Assembly (NCBI RefSeq): GCF_001583435.1
Contig: NZ_CP013251.1
Location: 4,787,215-4,851,214 of the forward strand
DNA: 64,000 bases
DNA from: Endozoicomonas montiporae CL-33
Lineage (GTDB): Bacteria > Pseudomonadota > Gammaproteobacteria > Pseudomonadales > Endozoicomonadaceae
Direction: 5' to 3'
The position numbers and the translations under genes were made by a program. How positions within the stretch are numbered: the stretch's first letter is position 1; every line of letters starts with the position of its first letter. Shown here one piece after another: positions 7,717 through 18,316 of the stretch. The notes beneath the pieces are model-generated. The model worked only from the letters and a program-made list of their open reading frames with translations. It searched no databases and had not been told where the DNA came from.

Positions 7717-9872
7717 AGCAAAAAACAGCATTATTAATGGGAACAGGTGCCTTGCGTCGTGCACTGCGCCCAATCGCAGCCGGTATCATGTTGAGCGCTG
7801 GTACTCTTGTTATTAACACGACGCTGGCAGGACAGGCATTTGCCGGTGAGTATTCGGTAAGTTTCCAGAACGCCAAGGTGGATGAATTCGTCAACACCGT
7901 CAGTGCCAATCTGAATAAAACCATTATTATCGACCCTTCCGTACAGGGAACGATCACAGTCCGCTCTTACGAAACACTCAACGAAGAACAGTACTACCAG
8001 TTTTTCCTGAGCGTGTTGGAAGTGCATGGTTTTGCCGTGGTCGAACAGCCCAGCGGCATTCTGAAAGTGGTTCGGGACAAAGAAGCCAAAACCTCTGCCA
8101 TTCGAGTGATCGATTCCAGCGAACCCGGTGCAGGCGATGAAATGATCAGCTGGGTGATGCCGGTCAAAAACGTTCCTGTACGTGAACTGTCGCCCATTCT
8201 GCGCCAGCTAAACGACACTGCCGGTAACGTGGTTCACTACGACCCGTCCAACATCCTGCTGATGACCGGTCGCGCGGCAAACATTGAACGACTGGTAGAT
8301 ATTGTCACCCGCATTGATAACGCGGGCGGCAAAACCGTTGAAATCATCAACCTGAAACACGGTTCTGCCAATGAGATGTCACGCATTCTCCGTGCCCTGA
8401 ACACCGAGTCCGGCAGCAAGAGCAACGTTTCAGGCAACCCGGCCATTGTTGCCGATGAAGTAGGCAATCGCCTGATCATTTCCGGTGAAACCTCACAGGT
8501 TATCCGGGTAAAGAATCTGGTATCCCGTCTGGATGCCGAGCAGGAAACCACCGGTAACACCCGCGTATTTTACCTGCGCTACGCCGTTGCCGAAGACCTG
8601 AAAGAAGTGCTCGAAGGCGTTGGTCAAACGGTGATTGCCGAACAGACCGGTTCCCAGAACACCACAACGGCTGGCACCAACTTCAGCATCAACGTTCATG
8701 AACAGACCAACGCTCTGGTCGTCACTGCACAACCAGACATGATGGGCGTACTGGAAAGCGTTATCCAGCAGCTGGATATCCGTCGTGCCCAGGTACTGGT
8801 GGAAGCCATTATTGTTGAAGTGGCTGATGGCGATGGCATCAACCTGTCTATGCAGCTCGGTAGCGAAAAAGGCGGTCTGATGCAGTTTCAGAACGGTCAG
8901 ACTGTGCCTATTGGGCAGATTATGTATGGCATGAAACAAGCTGAAGGTGAGAAAGGCTCAACCATTATCTACGAAGACGGTCGAGAAGTTGTTAATCCTG
9001 ACAAACCCGGCGACTGGTCCGTTCTGGCACAAGCCCTGTCCGGCGTTTCCGGTGCAGCGTTTACGGCTACTGCCGGTGACTGGACAGCCCTGCTACAAGC
9101 CGTCAGCAGCACCACCGAGTCCAACGTATTGGCGACACCCAGCCTCATGACGCTGGATAACGAAGAAGCGTCGTTTATTGTCGGTGATGAAGTGCCCACT
9201 CTGACCGGTGCCACCTCCAGCGCCAACAACGATAATCCATTCCAGACCATTGAGCGCCGCGAAGTCGGTATCAAGCTCAGCATCAAACCACAGGTCAACG
9301 AAGGTGACGCCGTTAAGCTGGACATCGAACAGGAAGTGTCGAACATCAATGGCACAACACCCGTTGATATCACCTTTGCGACTCGTCAGGTAAAAACCTC
9401 GGTTATGGTCGGCAGTGGTGACACCGTTGTTATTGGCGGTCTGATTGATGAACAGGTACAGGAAAGCGAATCCAAGGTGCCTTTGCTGGGCGATATTCCT
9501 TTCATTGGTCGTCTGTTCCGGTCTACCTCCAACACCGTCAGCAAGCGTAACCTGATGGTCTTCATTCGCCCGACCATTATCCGCGATGACCATACCCTGA
9601 CTGAAATCAGCGGCAGAAAATACGGTTACATGCGTGCTCGCCAGCTTGACCGGGCACAACATGGTGTCGATCTGATGCCCAATGCCCGCATTCCGGTACT
9701 GTCCGAAGATATGTCCCCACAGGACATTCTGAAAGAAACCCGCCGCCAGATGGATGAAGACAATGTCATCAGACAAATGCGCCGACTGGAAGAAGCACGC
9801 CAGCTGATCGAACAGGCAGAAGCGGAACAACTTGAGAAAGGCGAAGGTGATGACGCAGAGTCCAACGGCTGA
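7713..9872 (+). CDS. gspD: Type II secretion system secretin GspD
   Basis: GspD forms the outer-membrane channel. The 719-aa protein has a signal peptide likely cleaved after AFA (residue 44), N0 to N3 domains built of repeated secretin/KH-like modules ([14 protein letters not shown] start, then [14 protein letters not shown] and [11 protein letters not shown] segments), and a C-terminal secretin core with the signature [16 protein letters not shown]. The last ~90 residues are a charged S-domain-like tail rich in Glu/Arg, which in other systems binds a pilotin; no pilotin gene is visible here. Start ATG overlaps the gspC stop and the 3' end overlaps gspE. Confidence 0.96.
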   Translation: MKQKTALLMGTGALRRALRPIAAGIMLSAGTLVINTTLAGQAFAGEYSVSFQNAKVDEFVNTVSANLNKTIIIDPSVQGTITVRSYETLNEEQYYQFFLSVLEVHGFAVVEQPSGILKVVRDKEAKTSAIRVIDSSEPGAGDEMISWVMPVKNVPVRELSPILRQLNDTAGNVVHYDPSNILLMTGRAANIERLVDIVTRIDNAGGKTVEIINLKHGSANEMSRILRALNTESGSKSNVSGNPAIVADEVGNRLIISGETSQVIRVKNLVSRLDAEQETTGNTRVFYLRYAVAEDLKEVLEGVGQTVIAEQTGSQNTTTAGTNFSINVHEQTNALVVTAQPDMMGVLESVIQQLDIRRAQVLVEAIIVEVADGDGINLSMQLGSEKGGLMQFQNGQTVPIGQIMYGMKQAEGEKGSTIIYEDGREVVNPDKPGDWSVLAQALSGVSGAAFTATAGDWTALLQAVSSTTESNVLATPSLMTLDNEEASFIVGDEVPTLTGATSSANNDNPFQTIERREVGIKLSIKPQVNEGDAVKLDIEQEVSNINGTTPVDITFATRQVKTSVMVGSGDTVVIGGLIDEQVQESESKVPLLGDIPFIGRLFRSTSNTVSKRNLMVFIRPTIIRDDHTLTEISGRKYGYMRARQLDRAQHGVDLMPNARIPVLSEDMSPQDILKETRRQMDEDNVIRQMRRLEEARQLIEQAEAEQLEKGEGDDAESNG

Positions 9873-11370
9873 AGCCTTTGAAGAACAGGATGGTGCGGCA
9901 GAGCAAATCACTCTGCCCTTCCACTTCGCCCAGAAGTTTGGCGTACTGCTGGAAAACACCGAAGCGGGTGACTATCACCTGCTGTATCACGGTATGCCTG
10001 AGCGTCATGCATTAAGCGAAGTTCGTCGTTTAACGGCCAGGCCGTTCACTATTGAAAAGCTGGAAGACGCCGATTTCGATGCACGTCTCGCTGCTTTTTA
10101 CCAGCAGGATTCCTCCGCAGCCCGCCAGCTGATGCAGGACATTGGTAATGATGAAGGTTTGCAGTCACTGGCAGAAGAACTGCCCGACAACGAAGACCTG
10201 CTGGAAGCCGACGACGGTGCACCCATTATCCGAATGATCAACGCCATGCTGGGTGAGGCCATCAAGGATGGCGCGTCGGATATCCATATCGAAACCTTTG
10301 AGAACATGCTGGTGATCCGTTTCCGGATCGACGGTGTGTTGCGCGAAATTCTGCGCCCTCAGCGCAAACTGGCCGCACTGCTCGTTTCCCGTATCAAGGT
10401 AATGGCAAAACTGGACATTGCTGAAAAGCGTGTCCCGCAGGATGGTCGTATCTCCCTGCGTCTGGGTGGTCGAGCCATTGACGTACGTGTGTCCACCCTG
10501 CCCTCGCGACACGGTGAGCGTATCGTACTGCGTCTGCTCGATCGCAGCAGTGTACAGCTGGATATGACCAGTCTGGGCATGACCGAATCCATTCGTGATC
10601 ATGTCAGCGAATTGTTGCTGAAACCCCACGGCATTCTTCTGGTCACAGGCCCTACCGGTTCCGGTAAGAGTACGACACTGTACGCCGGCCTCAGCTCAAT
10701 CAATAACATTGAGCGTAACATTCTCACCGTAGAAGACCCGGTGGAATTCGATATAGAAGGCGTTGGTCAGACACAGGTCAACCCGAAAGTGGACATGACC
10801 TTTGCCCGCGGCCTGCGTGCCATTCTGCGTCAGGACCCTGACGTGGTGATGGTGGGTGAGATTCGTGACCTTGAAACCGCCGAGATCAGCATTCAGGCGT
10901 CCCTGACCGGCCACCTGGTACTGAGTACCCTGCACACCAACACCGCCATTGGTGCGGTTACCCGAATGCGGGACATGGGCATTGAACCCTTCCTGCTGTC
11001 GTCCAGTTTGCTGGGCGTTCTGGCACAGCGATTGGTACGAACCCTGTGTCCGGATTGCCGCCAGCCTCGCGAAGCCTCTGCCAGCGAACGCGCCATGATG
11101 AAACTGGCTGACAACACGCCAGCCACCGTCTGGGACGCTAAAGGTTGTGATGAATGCAACCAGTTGGGCTATCGGGGACGAACCGGCATTCACGAACTGT
11201 TTCTGGTGGACGACACCGTTCGCAATCTGATCCATGACGGTGCCGGTGAACAGGCCATTGAAGCAGAAATCCGCAAGCATACTCCGAGCATTCAACAGGA
11301 TGGTTTCAGCAAAGTGCTGAAAGGTATTACCTCCATGGAAGAAGTGCTCAGGGTGACCAGAGAGGAGTAA
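9850..11370 (+). CDS. gspE: Type II secretion system ATPase GspE
   Basis: GspE is the cytoplasmic hexameric ATPase that powers pseudopilus assembly. I use the ATG at 9850 (506 aa), inside the end of gspD; TTG and GTG codons slightly upstream are alternatives. Visible motifs are Walker [10 protein letters not shown] (about residues 267-275), the Asp box and Walker B around [12 protein letters not shown], the His box LSTLHTNTA, and a tetra-cysteine zinc site, CPDC followed about 40 residues later by CDEC. The N-terminal 100 residues are the GspL-binding N1E region. It is translationally coupled to gspD and three bases from gspF. Confidence 0.96.
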   Translation: MTQSPTAEAFEEQDGAAEQITLPFHFAQKFGVLLENTEAGDYHLLYHGMPERHALSEVRRLTARPFTIEKLEDADFDARLAAFYQQDSSAARQLMQDIGNDEGLQSLAEELPDNEDLLEADDGAPIIRMINAMLGEAIKDGASDIHIETFENMLVIRFRIDGVLREILRPQRKLAALLVSRIKVMAKLDIAEKRVPQDGRISLRLGGRAIDVRVSTLPSRHGERIVLRLLDRSSVQLDMTSLGMTESIRDHVSELLLKPHGILLVTGPTGSGKSTTLYAGLSSINNIERNILTVEDPVEFDIEGVGQTQVNPKVDMTFARGLRAILRQDPDVVMVGEIRDLETAEISIQASLTGHLVLSTLHTNTAIGAVTRMRDMGIEPFLLSSSLLGVLAQRLVRTLCPDCRQPREASASERAMMKLADNTPATVWDAKGCDECNQLGYRGRTGIHELFLVDDTVRNLIHDGAGEQAIEAEIRKHTPSIQQDGFSKVLKGITSMEEVLRVTREE

Positions 11371-11373
11371 GTC

Positions 11374-12600
11374 ATGGCTGTTTTTGCTTATGAGGCTCTG
11401 GACGCCAAAGGCCGTAAGAAAAAAGGCGTACTGGAAGCAGACTCGCCCAGACAGTTACGCCAACAGCTACGCTCGGACGGTCTGGCACCGGTTTCTATTG
11501 AGCCTGCCACCGAAAAAACCAGCACCGAGCGTCGTTCATTCTCGATCAATCTGTTTGAGAAAAATGCGACACCGGCAGAAGTCGCCTTGCTGACCCGTCA
11601 GCTGGCGACACTGGTGGCTGCTGCCATTCCACTGGAAGAGTGTTTGCAGGCACTGGCAAAACAGCTGCAGAAAAGCCACCTGAAAGCCATGATCACGGCG
11701 ATCCGCTCAAGGGTGCTGGAAGGTCAGACACTGGCAGACAGCCTTGCCAGCTACCCCAAAGCCTTTGATCGCCTATACCGCTCCATGGTGGCAGCCGGTG
11801 AAAAATCCGGACATCTGGATGTGGTGCTGGAACGTCTGGCTGACTACAGCGAACAGCAGCAGCAAATCAAAGGCAAACTGATTCAGGCGATGATCTATCC
11901 GGTCATTCTGACCATCGTTGCCATCGGTGTTGTGGCTGCTCTGCTGGCAACGGTGGTTCCTACCGTGGTTGACCAGTTTGCCCATATGGGTCAGGAGCTG
12001 CCGGACATGACACTGGCGCTGATCGCCATGAGTGACTTTGTGCGCGACTACGGTATGCATCTGCTGATCACCACTCTGGTATTGCTGGTTATACGACAAA
12101 GACTGCTCACCAAACCAAAACTACGACTGAAGCACGACAAATGGTTCCTGAAAGTACCTGTGGCTGGTGATGTTTCAGCCGGTGTTGATACGGCGCGTTT
12201 TGCCCGAACCCTCAGCATTCTGACCAGCAGTTCAGTGCCTTTGCTGGACGGTATGAAAGTCGCCAGCGATGTACTGATTAATGCCCATATCCGTCAGGCT
12301 TTAAAAGAAGCGTCCGAACGGGTGCGCGAAGGCGCCAGCCTTTGGACAGCACTGGATAAGACACAATTGTTCCCGCCCATGATGCTGCATATCATCGCCA
12401 GTGGTGAGAAATCCGGTGAACTGGAACAGATGCTGGTACGTGCTGCCGATGCCCAGGACAGACAGTTTGAGTCTCAGGTGAATATTGCCCTGGGGATTTT
12501 TGCCCCGCTCCTGATTCTTCTCATGGCAGGCATGGTGCTGTTTATTGTGATGGCGATTCTGACACCAATGCTGGATCTTAACTCGCTTGTCAGTGGTTAA
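11374..12600 (+). CDS. gspF: Type II secretion system inner-membrane protein GspF
   Basis: GspF is the polytopic platform protein that contacts GspE and GspL. The 408-aa protein shows the two duplicated cytoplasmic T2SSF domains (LTRQLATLVAAAIPLEECL and FARTLSILTSSSVPLLDGM are equivalent starts), each followed by hydrophobic segments near residues 170-195 and 215-240, with a final membrane helix near 380-400. Length and layout match the family. It follows gspE by three bases with an AGAGGAG ribosome-binding site. A 67-bp gap separates it from gspG, the largest break in the operon. Confidence 0.96.
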   Translation: MAVFAYEALDAKGRKKKGVLEADSPRQLRQQLRSDGLAPVSIEPATEKTSTERRSFSINLFEKNATPAEVALLTRQLATLVAAAIPLEECLQALAKQLQKSHLKAMITAIRSRVLEGQTLADSLASYPKAFDRLYRSMVAAGEKSGHLDVVLERLADYSEQQQQIKGKLIQAMIYPVILTIVAIGVVAALLATVVPTVVDQFAHMGQELPDMTLALIAMSDFVRDYGMHLLITTLVLLVIRQRLLTKPKLRLKHDKWFLKVPVAGDVSAGVDTARFARTLSILTSSSVPLLDGMKVASDVLINAHIRQALKEASERVREGASLWTALDKTQLFPPMMLHIIASGEKSGELEQMLVRAADAQDRQFESQVNIALGIFAPLLILLMAGMVLFIVMAILTPMLDLNSLVSG

Positions 12601-12667
12601 AACAAGTGGCTCTTAGCGTCTTATGTGGCTCTTAGCATCTTATTAAAGTGGATTAAGGAAAAGAGAT

Positions 12668-13120
12668 ATGCGTTCAAAATTCCAACGACCAAGACCGGTC
12701 AATAAAAAACAGTCCGGCTTTACCCTGCTGGAAATCATGGTGGTTATCGTGATTCTGGGTGTACTGGCAAGCCTTGTTGCTCCCAACGTGATTGGTAACA
12801 AGGAAAAGGCGGATATGCAGAAGGCCGTGAGCGACATCGTTGCGCTGGAAAACGCCCTGGATATGTACCGTCTGGACAACAACCACTACCCGACCACCCA
12901 GCAGGGACTGGAATCTCTGATTTCCAAGCCTACCGGTTCACCAGAACCTGCCGGCTACCGTGCCAATGGCTACATCCGTCGTCTGCCTAAAGATCCATGG
13001 GGTAACGACTACTTCCTGCAAAATCCGGGTCAGTATGGCGAGATCGACATTTTCTCTGCCGGCCCTGATGGTCAGCCTGGTACCGATTCCGACATTGGTA
13101 ACTGGGATCTGCCTTCCTGA
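12668..13120 (+). CDS. gspG: Major pseudopilin GspG
   Basis: GspG is the main subunit of the periplasmic pseudopilus. The 150-aa precursor has a 16-18 residue basic leader, then the prepilin cleavage site G/FTLLEIMVV with Glu5, a hydrophobic helix, and a C-terminal domain with NNHYPTTQQGL and an acidic end (GPDGQPGTDSDIG) that forms the calcium site in this family. The AAGGAAAAGAG region just upstream is a ribosome-binding site. A separate strong signal here would fit the high copy number needed for the major pilin. Processing needs prepilin peptidase GspO, which is not in this window. Confidence 0.97.
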   Translation: MRSKFQRPRPVNKKQSGFTLLEIMVVIVILGVLASLVAPNVIGNKEKADMQKAVSDIVALENALDMYRLDNNHYPTTQQGLESLISKPTGSPEPAGYRANGYIRRLPKDPWGNDYFLQNPGQYGEIDIFSAGPDGQPGTDSDIGNWDLPS

Positions 13121-13151
13121 TACGGCTATTTAAACAACGATTCAGATAAAG

Positions 13152-13730
13152 ATGAGACACCACCACAAAGGCTTCACACTGCTGGAAATTATGCTGGTTC
13201 TGCTGTTGCTGGGACTGGCAACCTCTGTGGTGGTGCCCAATATCACGTTCAGTAACGGCAGTGCCGAACTGCAACGGGCCGCAGAGCGCTTTGCCGCTCT
13301 GGTTGAAACCGCTCATGAAGAAGCCATTCTCAGTGGCCGTGATCTGGGTGTTGTAATAAACGACAACGACTATGAGTTTGTGCAGTTTGGCGAAGAAGGC
13401 TGGGAATCCATTACTCAGGACCGCCTGCTGCGTCCGGCCACTCTTGAAGAAAATTTCCGCATGCGGTTTACCCCCGGAGAAACCGTGTGGCATACCTCGC
13501 TGCAACAACAGCAACAGGACACCCTGCTGGAAGACTGGTTTACCAAGCCTGAAGACATGAAAGAGCCTCATTTGTATATCTGGTCGTCAGGCGATATGAC
13601 ACCCGCCGAAATTGTTTTCAGCATTCAGCCTTCCGGTTCCGGCAACCGGTTATCCAATCGCCTGCCGTCGTTTACCCTTCAAATTGAAGAGACGGGCGAC
13701 GTGAGTCTTGTTGAGGATAGCCAGTCGTGA
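13152..13730 (+). CDS. gspH: Minor pseudopilin GspH
   Basis: This is a 192-aa protein with a very short leader (MRHHHKG) before the cleavage motif G/FTLLEIMLVLLLLG, which keeps Glu5. The rest is a beta-rich globular domain with the EEAILSGRDLGVV segment typical of GspH. It lies 31 bases after gspG and overlaps gspI by four bases (GTGA). Minor pseudopilins cap the pseudopilus tip; GspH joins the GspI-J-K complex to the GspG shaft. Length and order support the call. Confidence 0.93.
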   Translation: MRHHHKGFTLLEIMLVLLLLGLATSVVVPNITFSNGSAELQRAAERFAALVETAHEEAILSGRDLGVVINDNDYEFVQFGEEGWESITQDRLLRPATLEENFRMRFTPGETVWHTSLQQQQQDTLLEDWFTKPEDMKEPHLYIWSSGDMTPAEIVFSIQPSGSGNRLSNRLPSFTLQIEETGDVSLVEDSQS

Positions 13731-14107
13731 CGCATCGATCGAATCATCAAAAAGGCTTTACCCTGCTGGAAGTCATGCTGGCATTGTCAATTCTTGCCAT
13801 TGTCGGTATCGGGGTGACCCGGACGGTGGGCGCCAATGTCAGCAATACGCTGTATATGCGACAAAAAACCATTGCCCGCTGGGTAGCGGATAACGAACTG
13901 ACCACCATTCGTCTGGAACAACAATGGCCCAGGGAAAACTGGGAATCTTATTCAGTCGAAATGGCTAACACCGAGTGGCATATCCGCAAGCGCAGCATTA
14001 AAACCACCAGTGATGATTTCCGCATGGTTCAGGTGGAAGTGAGAGACAGAAAAGACGACAAAGTCTCGCCTCTGGAAACCTTGCAAACATACATGGTGCG
14101 CCAATGA
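13727..14107 (+). CDS. gspI: Minor pseudopilin GspI
   Basis: The 126-aa precursor starts at GTG, overlapping the gspH stop. The leader is 10-11 residues, then G/FTLLEVMLALSILAI with Glu5. The conserved segment RQKTIARWVADNEL matches the GspI family, where the Trp-Val-Ala-x-Asn-x-Leu motif is characteristic. GspI starts the tip complex with GspJ and GspK. It overlaps gspJ by four bases. Confidence 0.94.
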   Translation: MTHRSNHQKGFTLLEVMLALSILAIVGIGVTRTVGANVSNTLYMRQKTIARWVADNELTTIRLEQQWPRENWESYSVEMANTEWHIRKRSIKTTSDDFRMVQVEVRDRKDDKVSPLETLQTYMVRQ

Positions 14108-14739
14108 AATGGTCTCAATGTAAACGACCCGGTCAGCACCAGAGAGGCTTTACCCTGCTGGAAATGCTGGTTGCCATCGCTATTTTCAGTTTGCTGACCC
14201 TCAGTGGTCGCCAGCTATTTATGAGTGTTATCGATGCCAAAGACGTCACCGGTTCCCAGCTGAACCGTCTGCGCGAAGTGGAATACACCATGCTGGTACT
14301 GGAACAGGACTTTCGCCAGCTGGTTGATCGTGGTGTACGAACCGATGGTCGTGTATCAACCCAGAGCCTGTTTTCCGATGGCAATATGCTTAGTACTGAC
14401 GATCAGGCCATTGCCTTTGTGCGCAGCAACTGGCGCAACCCGGCACAACAGCTGCCACGTTCAGAATTACAACGGGTTTCCTACCGGTTGAAAAGCAACC
14501 GTCTGGAACGTATGCATCATCATGTACTCGATCCGTTACAAAACGCCGAACCGGTTAATCGTGAACTGCTGGACGGTGTAAACAGTCTGAAGTTCCGCTT
14601 TTTCTACAACAATGACTGGCAAAACACATTACAAGACAACGGACAATTACCCGAAGGCCTGCTGATTGAAATGGATCTGCAGGATCTGGGCATCATTGAA
14701 CGTCGTTTCCTGCTGCCTGATGAGTGGGAGAAAGCCTGA
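14104..14739 (+). CDS. gspJ: Minor pseudopilin GspJ
   Basis: The 211-aa precursor has a basic leader and the cleavage motif G/FTLLEMLVAIAIF with Glu5. The body contains VLEQDFRQLVDRGVR and YRLKSNRLERMHHHVLDP, typical of GspJ, and ends LPDEWEKA. It forms the pseudopilus tip with GspI and GspK. The ATG overlaps the gspI stop and its own stop overlaps the ATG of gspK (TGATG). Confidence 0.94.
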   Translation: MKWSQCKRPGQHQRGFTLLEMLVAIAIFSLLTLSGRQLFMSVIDAKDVTGSQLNRLREVEYTMLVLEQDFRQLVDRGVRTDGRVSTQSLFSDGNMLSTDDQAIAFVRSNWRNPAQQLPRSELQRVSYRLKSNRLERMHHHVLDPLQNAEPVNRELLDGVNSLKFRFFYNNDWQNTLQDNGQLPEGLLIEMDLQDLGIIERRFLLPDEWEKA

Positions 14740-15737
14740 TGAATGCATCCCCCTATATCAGACCACACAGAGTCAGACCGCGCAGACAGCAGGGCATTGC
14801 CCTGTTAAGCATCATGCTGATTCTCACGTTGATGACATTGATTGTGGCGGAAGTGACGTTTGCCTATCGCAATCAGCTGCGTAGAACCACTGGCCGTCAT
14901 CAGCTGGAACAGGCCCGGTGGTACGCTCTGTCGGCAGAAGAGCTGGCAGTGCGGGTTTTGAAACAGAGCTTTGACGACGATGACGGTGTCATACACCTTG
15001 GTCAGTACTGGGCTACCGAAGGCATGGTATTTCCGGTTGAAGACGGCACTATTGCCGGTGAAATCCTCGATGCGCAGGGCTGCTTTAACCTTAATGCAAT
15101 GAACGTTTCCGACAATACGGATGGTTCAACCCCACTGGAAGTGGATATTTTTGCCTACCTGCTGGAAGAACTGGAAATCAGTGCCAGCGAAGCCATGAGC
15201 ATCAGCTGGGCGACACGGGACTGGGTGTATAACGGTGAAGATTATACCCAGTACGGCGACGACCATTACATGTCCCGTCCTGTTCCTCACCTTGCCGGTC
15301 AGACCGCCATGCGGGATATTAGTGAATGGCGGGCTGTTGCAGGCGTTTCCCAGGGGATTGCCCTGCGGGTGATGCCTTATCTCTGTGCAACACCTTCAAA
15401 CCGGTTGCAGGTGAATGTAAACACCATTCCGGCGGATCAGCCTGAATTGCTGTCGGCACTGTATGAAGGCGACCTTCCCATTGATCAGGCTCGCCGGGCA
15501 CTGGAACAGCGCCCCGCCAACGGCTGGGATACCGTCGATGAATTTCTGAACAGCTCCCTGCTGGCGAATTACAACGCCAGCAACATGCGGTCTTTGGTGA
15601 CCGTGAACAGCTCTTATTTTGAATTACGTGCCAACAGCGAATTTGCCGGAACACGTACAGGCTTAAACAGTTTGCTAAGACGCAACGACGACAACCAATT
15701 ATCGGTTGTGCGTCGTAAATTTGGTGCCTTTTTATGA
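14739..15737 (+). CDS. gspK: Minor pseudopilin GspK
   Basis: I chose the ATG at 14739, which overlaps the gspJ stop, over a GTG 15 bases upstream; the protein is 332 aa. The cleavage region QQGIALLSIMLILTL lacks Glu at position 5, as is normal for GspK. The large inserted alpha domain of GspK follows, with SWATRDWVYNG, and the two helix-hairpin-helix-like parts near the C-terminus (NVNTIPADQPELLSALYEG). GspK caps the pseudopilus tip. The stop overlaps gspL by four bases. Confidence 0.94.
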   Translation: MNASPYIRPHRVRPRRQQGIALLSIMLILTLMTLIVAEVTFAYRNQLRRTTGRHQLEQARWYALSAEELAVRVLKQSFDDDDGVIHLGQYWATEGMVFPVEDGTIAGEILDAQGCFNLNAMNVSDNTDGSTPLEVDIFAYLLEELEISASEAMSISWATRDWVYNGEDYTQYGDDHYMSRPVPHLAGQTAMRDISEWRAVAGVSQGIALRVMPYLCATPSNRLQVNVNTIPADQPELLSALYEGDLPIDQARRALEQRPANGWDTVDEFLNSSLLANYNASNMRSLVTVNSSYFELRANSEFAGTRTGLNSLLRRNDDNQLSVVRRKFGAFL

Positions 15738-16996
15738 CAAGTGACCCTTTGAACAGTCATACGATAAAACAACCGTCAACCGGCAGCACCGCCAAAAACC
15801 TGCTGGTGATCCGTTTGCCACTGCAAGCGGATGGCGTGGTTTACTGGTCAACGGACAGTGACTACGGCACCACCTCTGTAGCAGAACTGGGTGAACTGCA
15901 AACGCTGACCAGCAACCATCGTTGCAAGGTACTGGTACCCGGTGAAGCCGTTGGCCTGCATGTGCTGGAACATGCCGGTAAACTAAACCGAACCGTACTG
16001 CAAACCCTGCCCTGGCGTCTGGAAGATGATCTGGCGGGCGAAGTGGAAGACCTGCACTTTGCCCTGCTGAACCATAGCAATGGCAAGGTGTATATGGCGG
16101 TTGTCGCCCGGTCGGCTATGGATGAGTGGCAGTCATGGCTGACGGAAGCAGGCATTAACAGTCGTCAATGGCTACCGGATACGCTGGCTTTGCCCATTGC
16201 CGACGATGAATGCACCATTTTGCAATTAAACGACCAATACCTTGTACGTACCGGAGAATGGCAGGCCAGTGTGTGCGACCCGTCATGGTTGCCGCTTTAT
16301 CTGGAAAGCCTGCACAACGAATCCGATGACCTGCAAGTTCGTGCGCTCAGTCCCATGCCTGAAAGTACCGACCTGCAGCCTGGCACTCAACCAGATGGCT
16401 CTCAACCAAGTGCCCCTCAACCAGAAGGCAATGCTTTACAAGCTCTGCTGGAGCCCACTGCCCGAAGTTCCCTGAACCTGCTGCAGGGTGATTATCAGCC
16501 AGAATCCATGGTGATTCGCCATCTGAAACCATGGCGTACTGCTGCCGCCCTGATGCTGACCACCTGCGCCCTGATGCTGGGTGTCAACATGGTCAGCACT
16601 GCCAAGCTGGAACGTCAGGCCGATGCCCTGCGAGCCGAAGCCTACGGCATTTACAATGATCTGTTCCCCGGTGAGCGGGTGATTCGTCTGGAGTTTTCCC
16701 TGAACCAGAAACTCAGCGCCTTGAGACAACCTGGCGAACAGGAAAAACAGGGGCTGCCAGCCCTGCTGAATGAGCTGTCACCGACGTTTAAATCCGAACC
16801 TTCGCTCAAGCCTGTGCAACTGGACTACGACCACAGTCGTCAGGAGCTGCGCATGAGCGCCGAGTCGAATGCCTTCAACACCTTTAGCCGCTTTCGTGAA
16901 AACGCACCTGATTCCGTTTCTGTAACGGTTCAAACCGTTGAGCAACAGGAAGACGTTGTGACCGGCGCGCTGGTCATCAGGAGCACTGAACGATGA
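15734..16996 (+). CDS. gspL: Type II secretion system protein GspL
   Basis: GspL spans the inner membrane once and recruits the GspE ATPase through an actin-like cytoplasmic domain. The 420-aa protein shows that cytoplasmic domain (about 20-215), a Gln/Pro-rich linker of imperfect short repeats (GTQPDGSQPSAPQPEG, about 217-233), one transmembrane helix after PWRTAAAL (about 265-285), and a periplasmic ferredoxin-like domain. The length is usual for the family. Overlaps of four bases with gspK and gspM suggest translational coupling. Confidence 0.93.
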   Translation: MTSDPLNSHTIKQPSTGSTAKNLLVIRLPLQADGVVYWSTDSDYGTTSVAELGELQTLTSNHRCKVLVPGEAVGLHVLEHAGKLNRTVLQTLPWRLEDDLAGEVEDLHFALLNHSNGKVYMAVVARSAMDEWQSWLTEAGINSRQWLPDTLALPIADDECTILQLNDQYLVRTGEWQASVCDPSWLPLYLESLHNESDDLQVRALSPMPESTDLQPGTQPDGSQPSAPQPEGNALQALLEPTARSSLNLLQGDYQPESMVIRHLKPWRTAAALMLTTCALMLGVNMVSTAKLERQADALRAEAYGIYNDLFPGERVIRLEFSLNQKLSALRQPGEQEKQGLPALLNELSPTFKSEPSLKPVQLDYDHSRQELRMSAESNAFNTFSRFRENAPDSVSVTVQTVEQQEDVVTGALVIRSTER

Positions 16997-17514
16997 GTCA
17001 ACGAGCCATGAGTCAACTGAACCAACTGCAACAGCAGGCAAAAGAGTACTGGCATGGTATTTCAGCCCGTGAACGACAACTGATTGCCATTGCTGCGCCC
17101 CTGCTACTGGTATGGATCGTGTGGATGGGCGTTGTCCAGCCAGTACTGGACAAACACGAGCAGGCACAACAGGAAGTCATGAACAACCAGCAGATGCTGA
17201 ACCGGGTAAAAAGCACTGCGACTGAAATCCTTCGGCTACAGGCGAAAGGGGCAGTGATTACCGAGCGTCCGGACGTACCACTGGATCAGTTAATCAACCG
17301 CAGTGCCAGCGATCATGGTTTGCGTGTCACAGGGGTTCGTACCCAGCAGAACCGTTTGCAGGTCAGTCTGGCCAATGCCTCGTTTGAACAACTGATGGGC
17401 TGGCTGGTTGAACTGGAACAAGGCAGCAGCGCGGTGATTGAACAACTGCGAATTGAACAGACCCGTACTCCGGGCATTGTCAGCATTGAACGTCTGGAGT
17501 TAAGCGAAGGATGA
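16993..17514 (+). CDS. gspM: Type II secretion system protein GspM
   Basis: The 173-aa protein has a cytoplasmic start, one transmembrane helix (about 32-50, IAIAAPLLLVWIVWMGVV), a periplasmic coiled segment (QAQQEVMNNQQMLNRV) and a C-terminal ferredoxin-like domain with PLDQLINRSA and EQLMGWLVELE. GspM pairs with GspL and positions it in the platform. A paralogous domain is encoded separately at 5311-5739 on the other strand. It overlaps both neighbours by four bases. Confidence 0.93.
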   Translation: MSQRAMSQLNQLQQQAKEYWHGISARERQLIAIAAPLLLVWIVWMGVVQPVLDKHEQAQQEVMNNQQMLNRVKSTATEILRLQAKGAVITERPDVPLDQLINRSASDHGLRVTGVRTQQNRLQVSLANASFEQLMGWLVELEQGSSAVIEQLRIEQTRTPGIVSIERLELSEG

Positions 17515-18278
17515 AGATTAAGAAAATTCCGGGATTAACCTTCACAGGTTTACTGGCCTGGGCATTTTTCCTGCTGGTAAATCTGCCTGCGGCCTTTGTT
17601 TATCAGATGGCTCCGGTGCCACGTAATGTCAGTGCCAGCAATATCACGGGGACTGTCTGGTCCGGGCAGGTGGGTGAAGTGACGTTCAACAACATCACCC
17701 TGACTTCGGTGAACTGGGACATCAAACCTTCTGCTTTGCTCGGGCGGGCGCTGGAAGCCGACATTACCGTGGGCGACCTGCAATCACCGGTATCCGCAGA
17801 AACAACGGTGCGGGCAACCCTGTCGGACGTCAGTCTGAAAGACACCACGCTGGATGTGACCGCCCAATGGTTGCAGTCGCAGTTCCCGATGCCTGACTTT
17901 GTGATTGTGGACGTGCTGGGCAACATTAATCTGGATGTTCAGACCCTGCACGTTAACCGACAGGGTTGTCAGGCGCTGGATGGTCTTGTGGCGCTGGAGC
18001 GCAGCAGCCTCAACAGTCCGTTTGGCGATATTCGTCTGGGTGAAGCCGGTGCGCGCCTGAACTGTGAAGCCGGAACACTGACGGCTTTGGTGAACCAGTC
18101 TTCCAGCGACATCAGCACCGAAGGCGAGTTTACCCTGCGCCCGAACATGAGTTTCAATCTGGCCGCCACCCTGACGCCGGGCGAGGATATGCCCGGTCAA
18201 CTAAGGCAGGGACTGGACTTTTTAGGCCAGCCCGAAGGTGACGACGCTTACTCTCTCAGCTTTTCTGGCCGACTGTGA
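17511..18278 (+). CDS. gspN: Type II secretion system protein GspN
   Basis: The 255-aa protein has an N-terminal membrane anchor (about 9-28) and a beta-rich periplasmic body with the repeated pattern of GspN/AsmA-like proteins (NITGTVWSGQVGEV, VNWDIKPSALL, LNCEAGTLTALV). GspN is an accessory part found only in some type II systems, and its exact role is not settled. It closes the operon; no intrinsic terminator follows, and the tmRNA promoter begins right at its stop codon, so gsp transcription may run into ssrA. Confidence 0.88.
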   Translation: MKIKKIPGLTFTGLLAWAFFLLVNLPAAFVYQMAPVPRNVSASNITGTVWSGQVGEVTFNNITLTSVNWDIKPSALLGRALEADITVGDLQSPVSAETTVRATLSDVSLKDTTLDVTAQWLQSQFPMPDFVIVDVLGNINLDVQTLHVNRQGCQALDGLVALERSSLNSPFGDIRLGEAGARLNCEAGTLTALVNQSSSDISTEGEFTLRPNMSFNLAATLTPGEDMPGQLRQGLDFLGQPEGDDAYSLSFSGRL

Positions 18279-18307
18279 TTGCGGTTCGCACCAGTCTGCT
18301 CTATAAA
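18279..18307 (+). promoter_or_regulatory. Probable sigma70 promoter of ssrA
   Basis: A -35 box TTGCGG (18279-18284) and a -10 box TATAAA (18302-18307) are separated by 17 bases. The mature tmRNA 5' end lies 9 bases after the -10. The -35 box starts directly after the gspN stop codon. Confidence 0.6.
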
Positions 18308-18316
18308 TAAGGGACT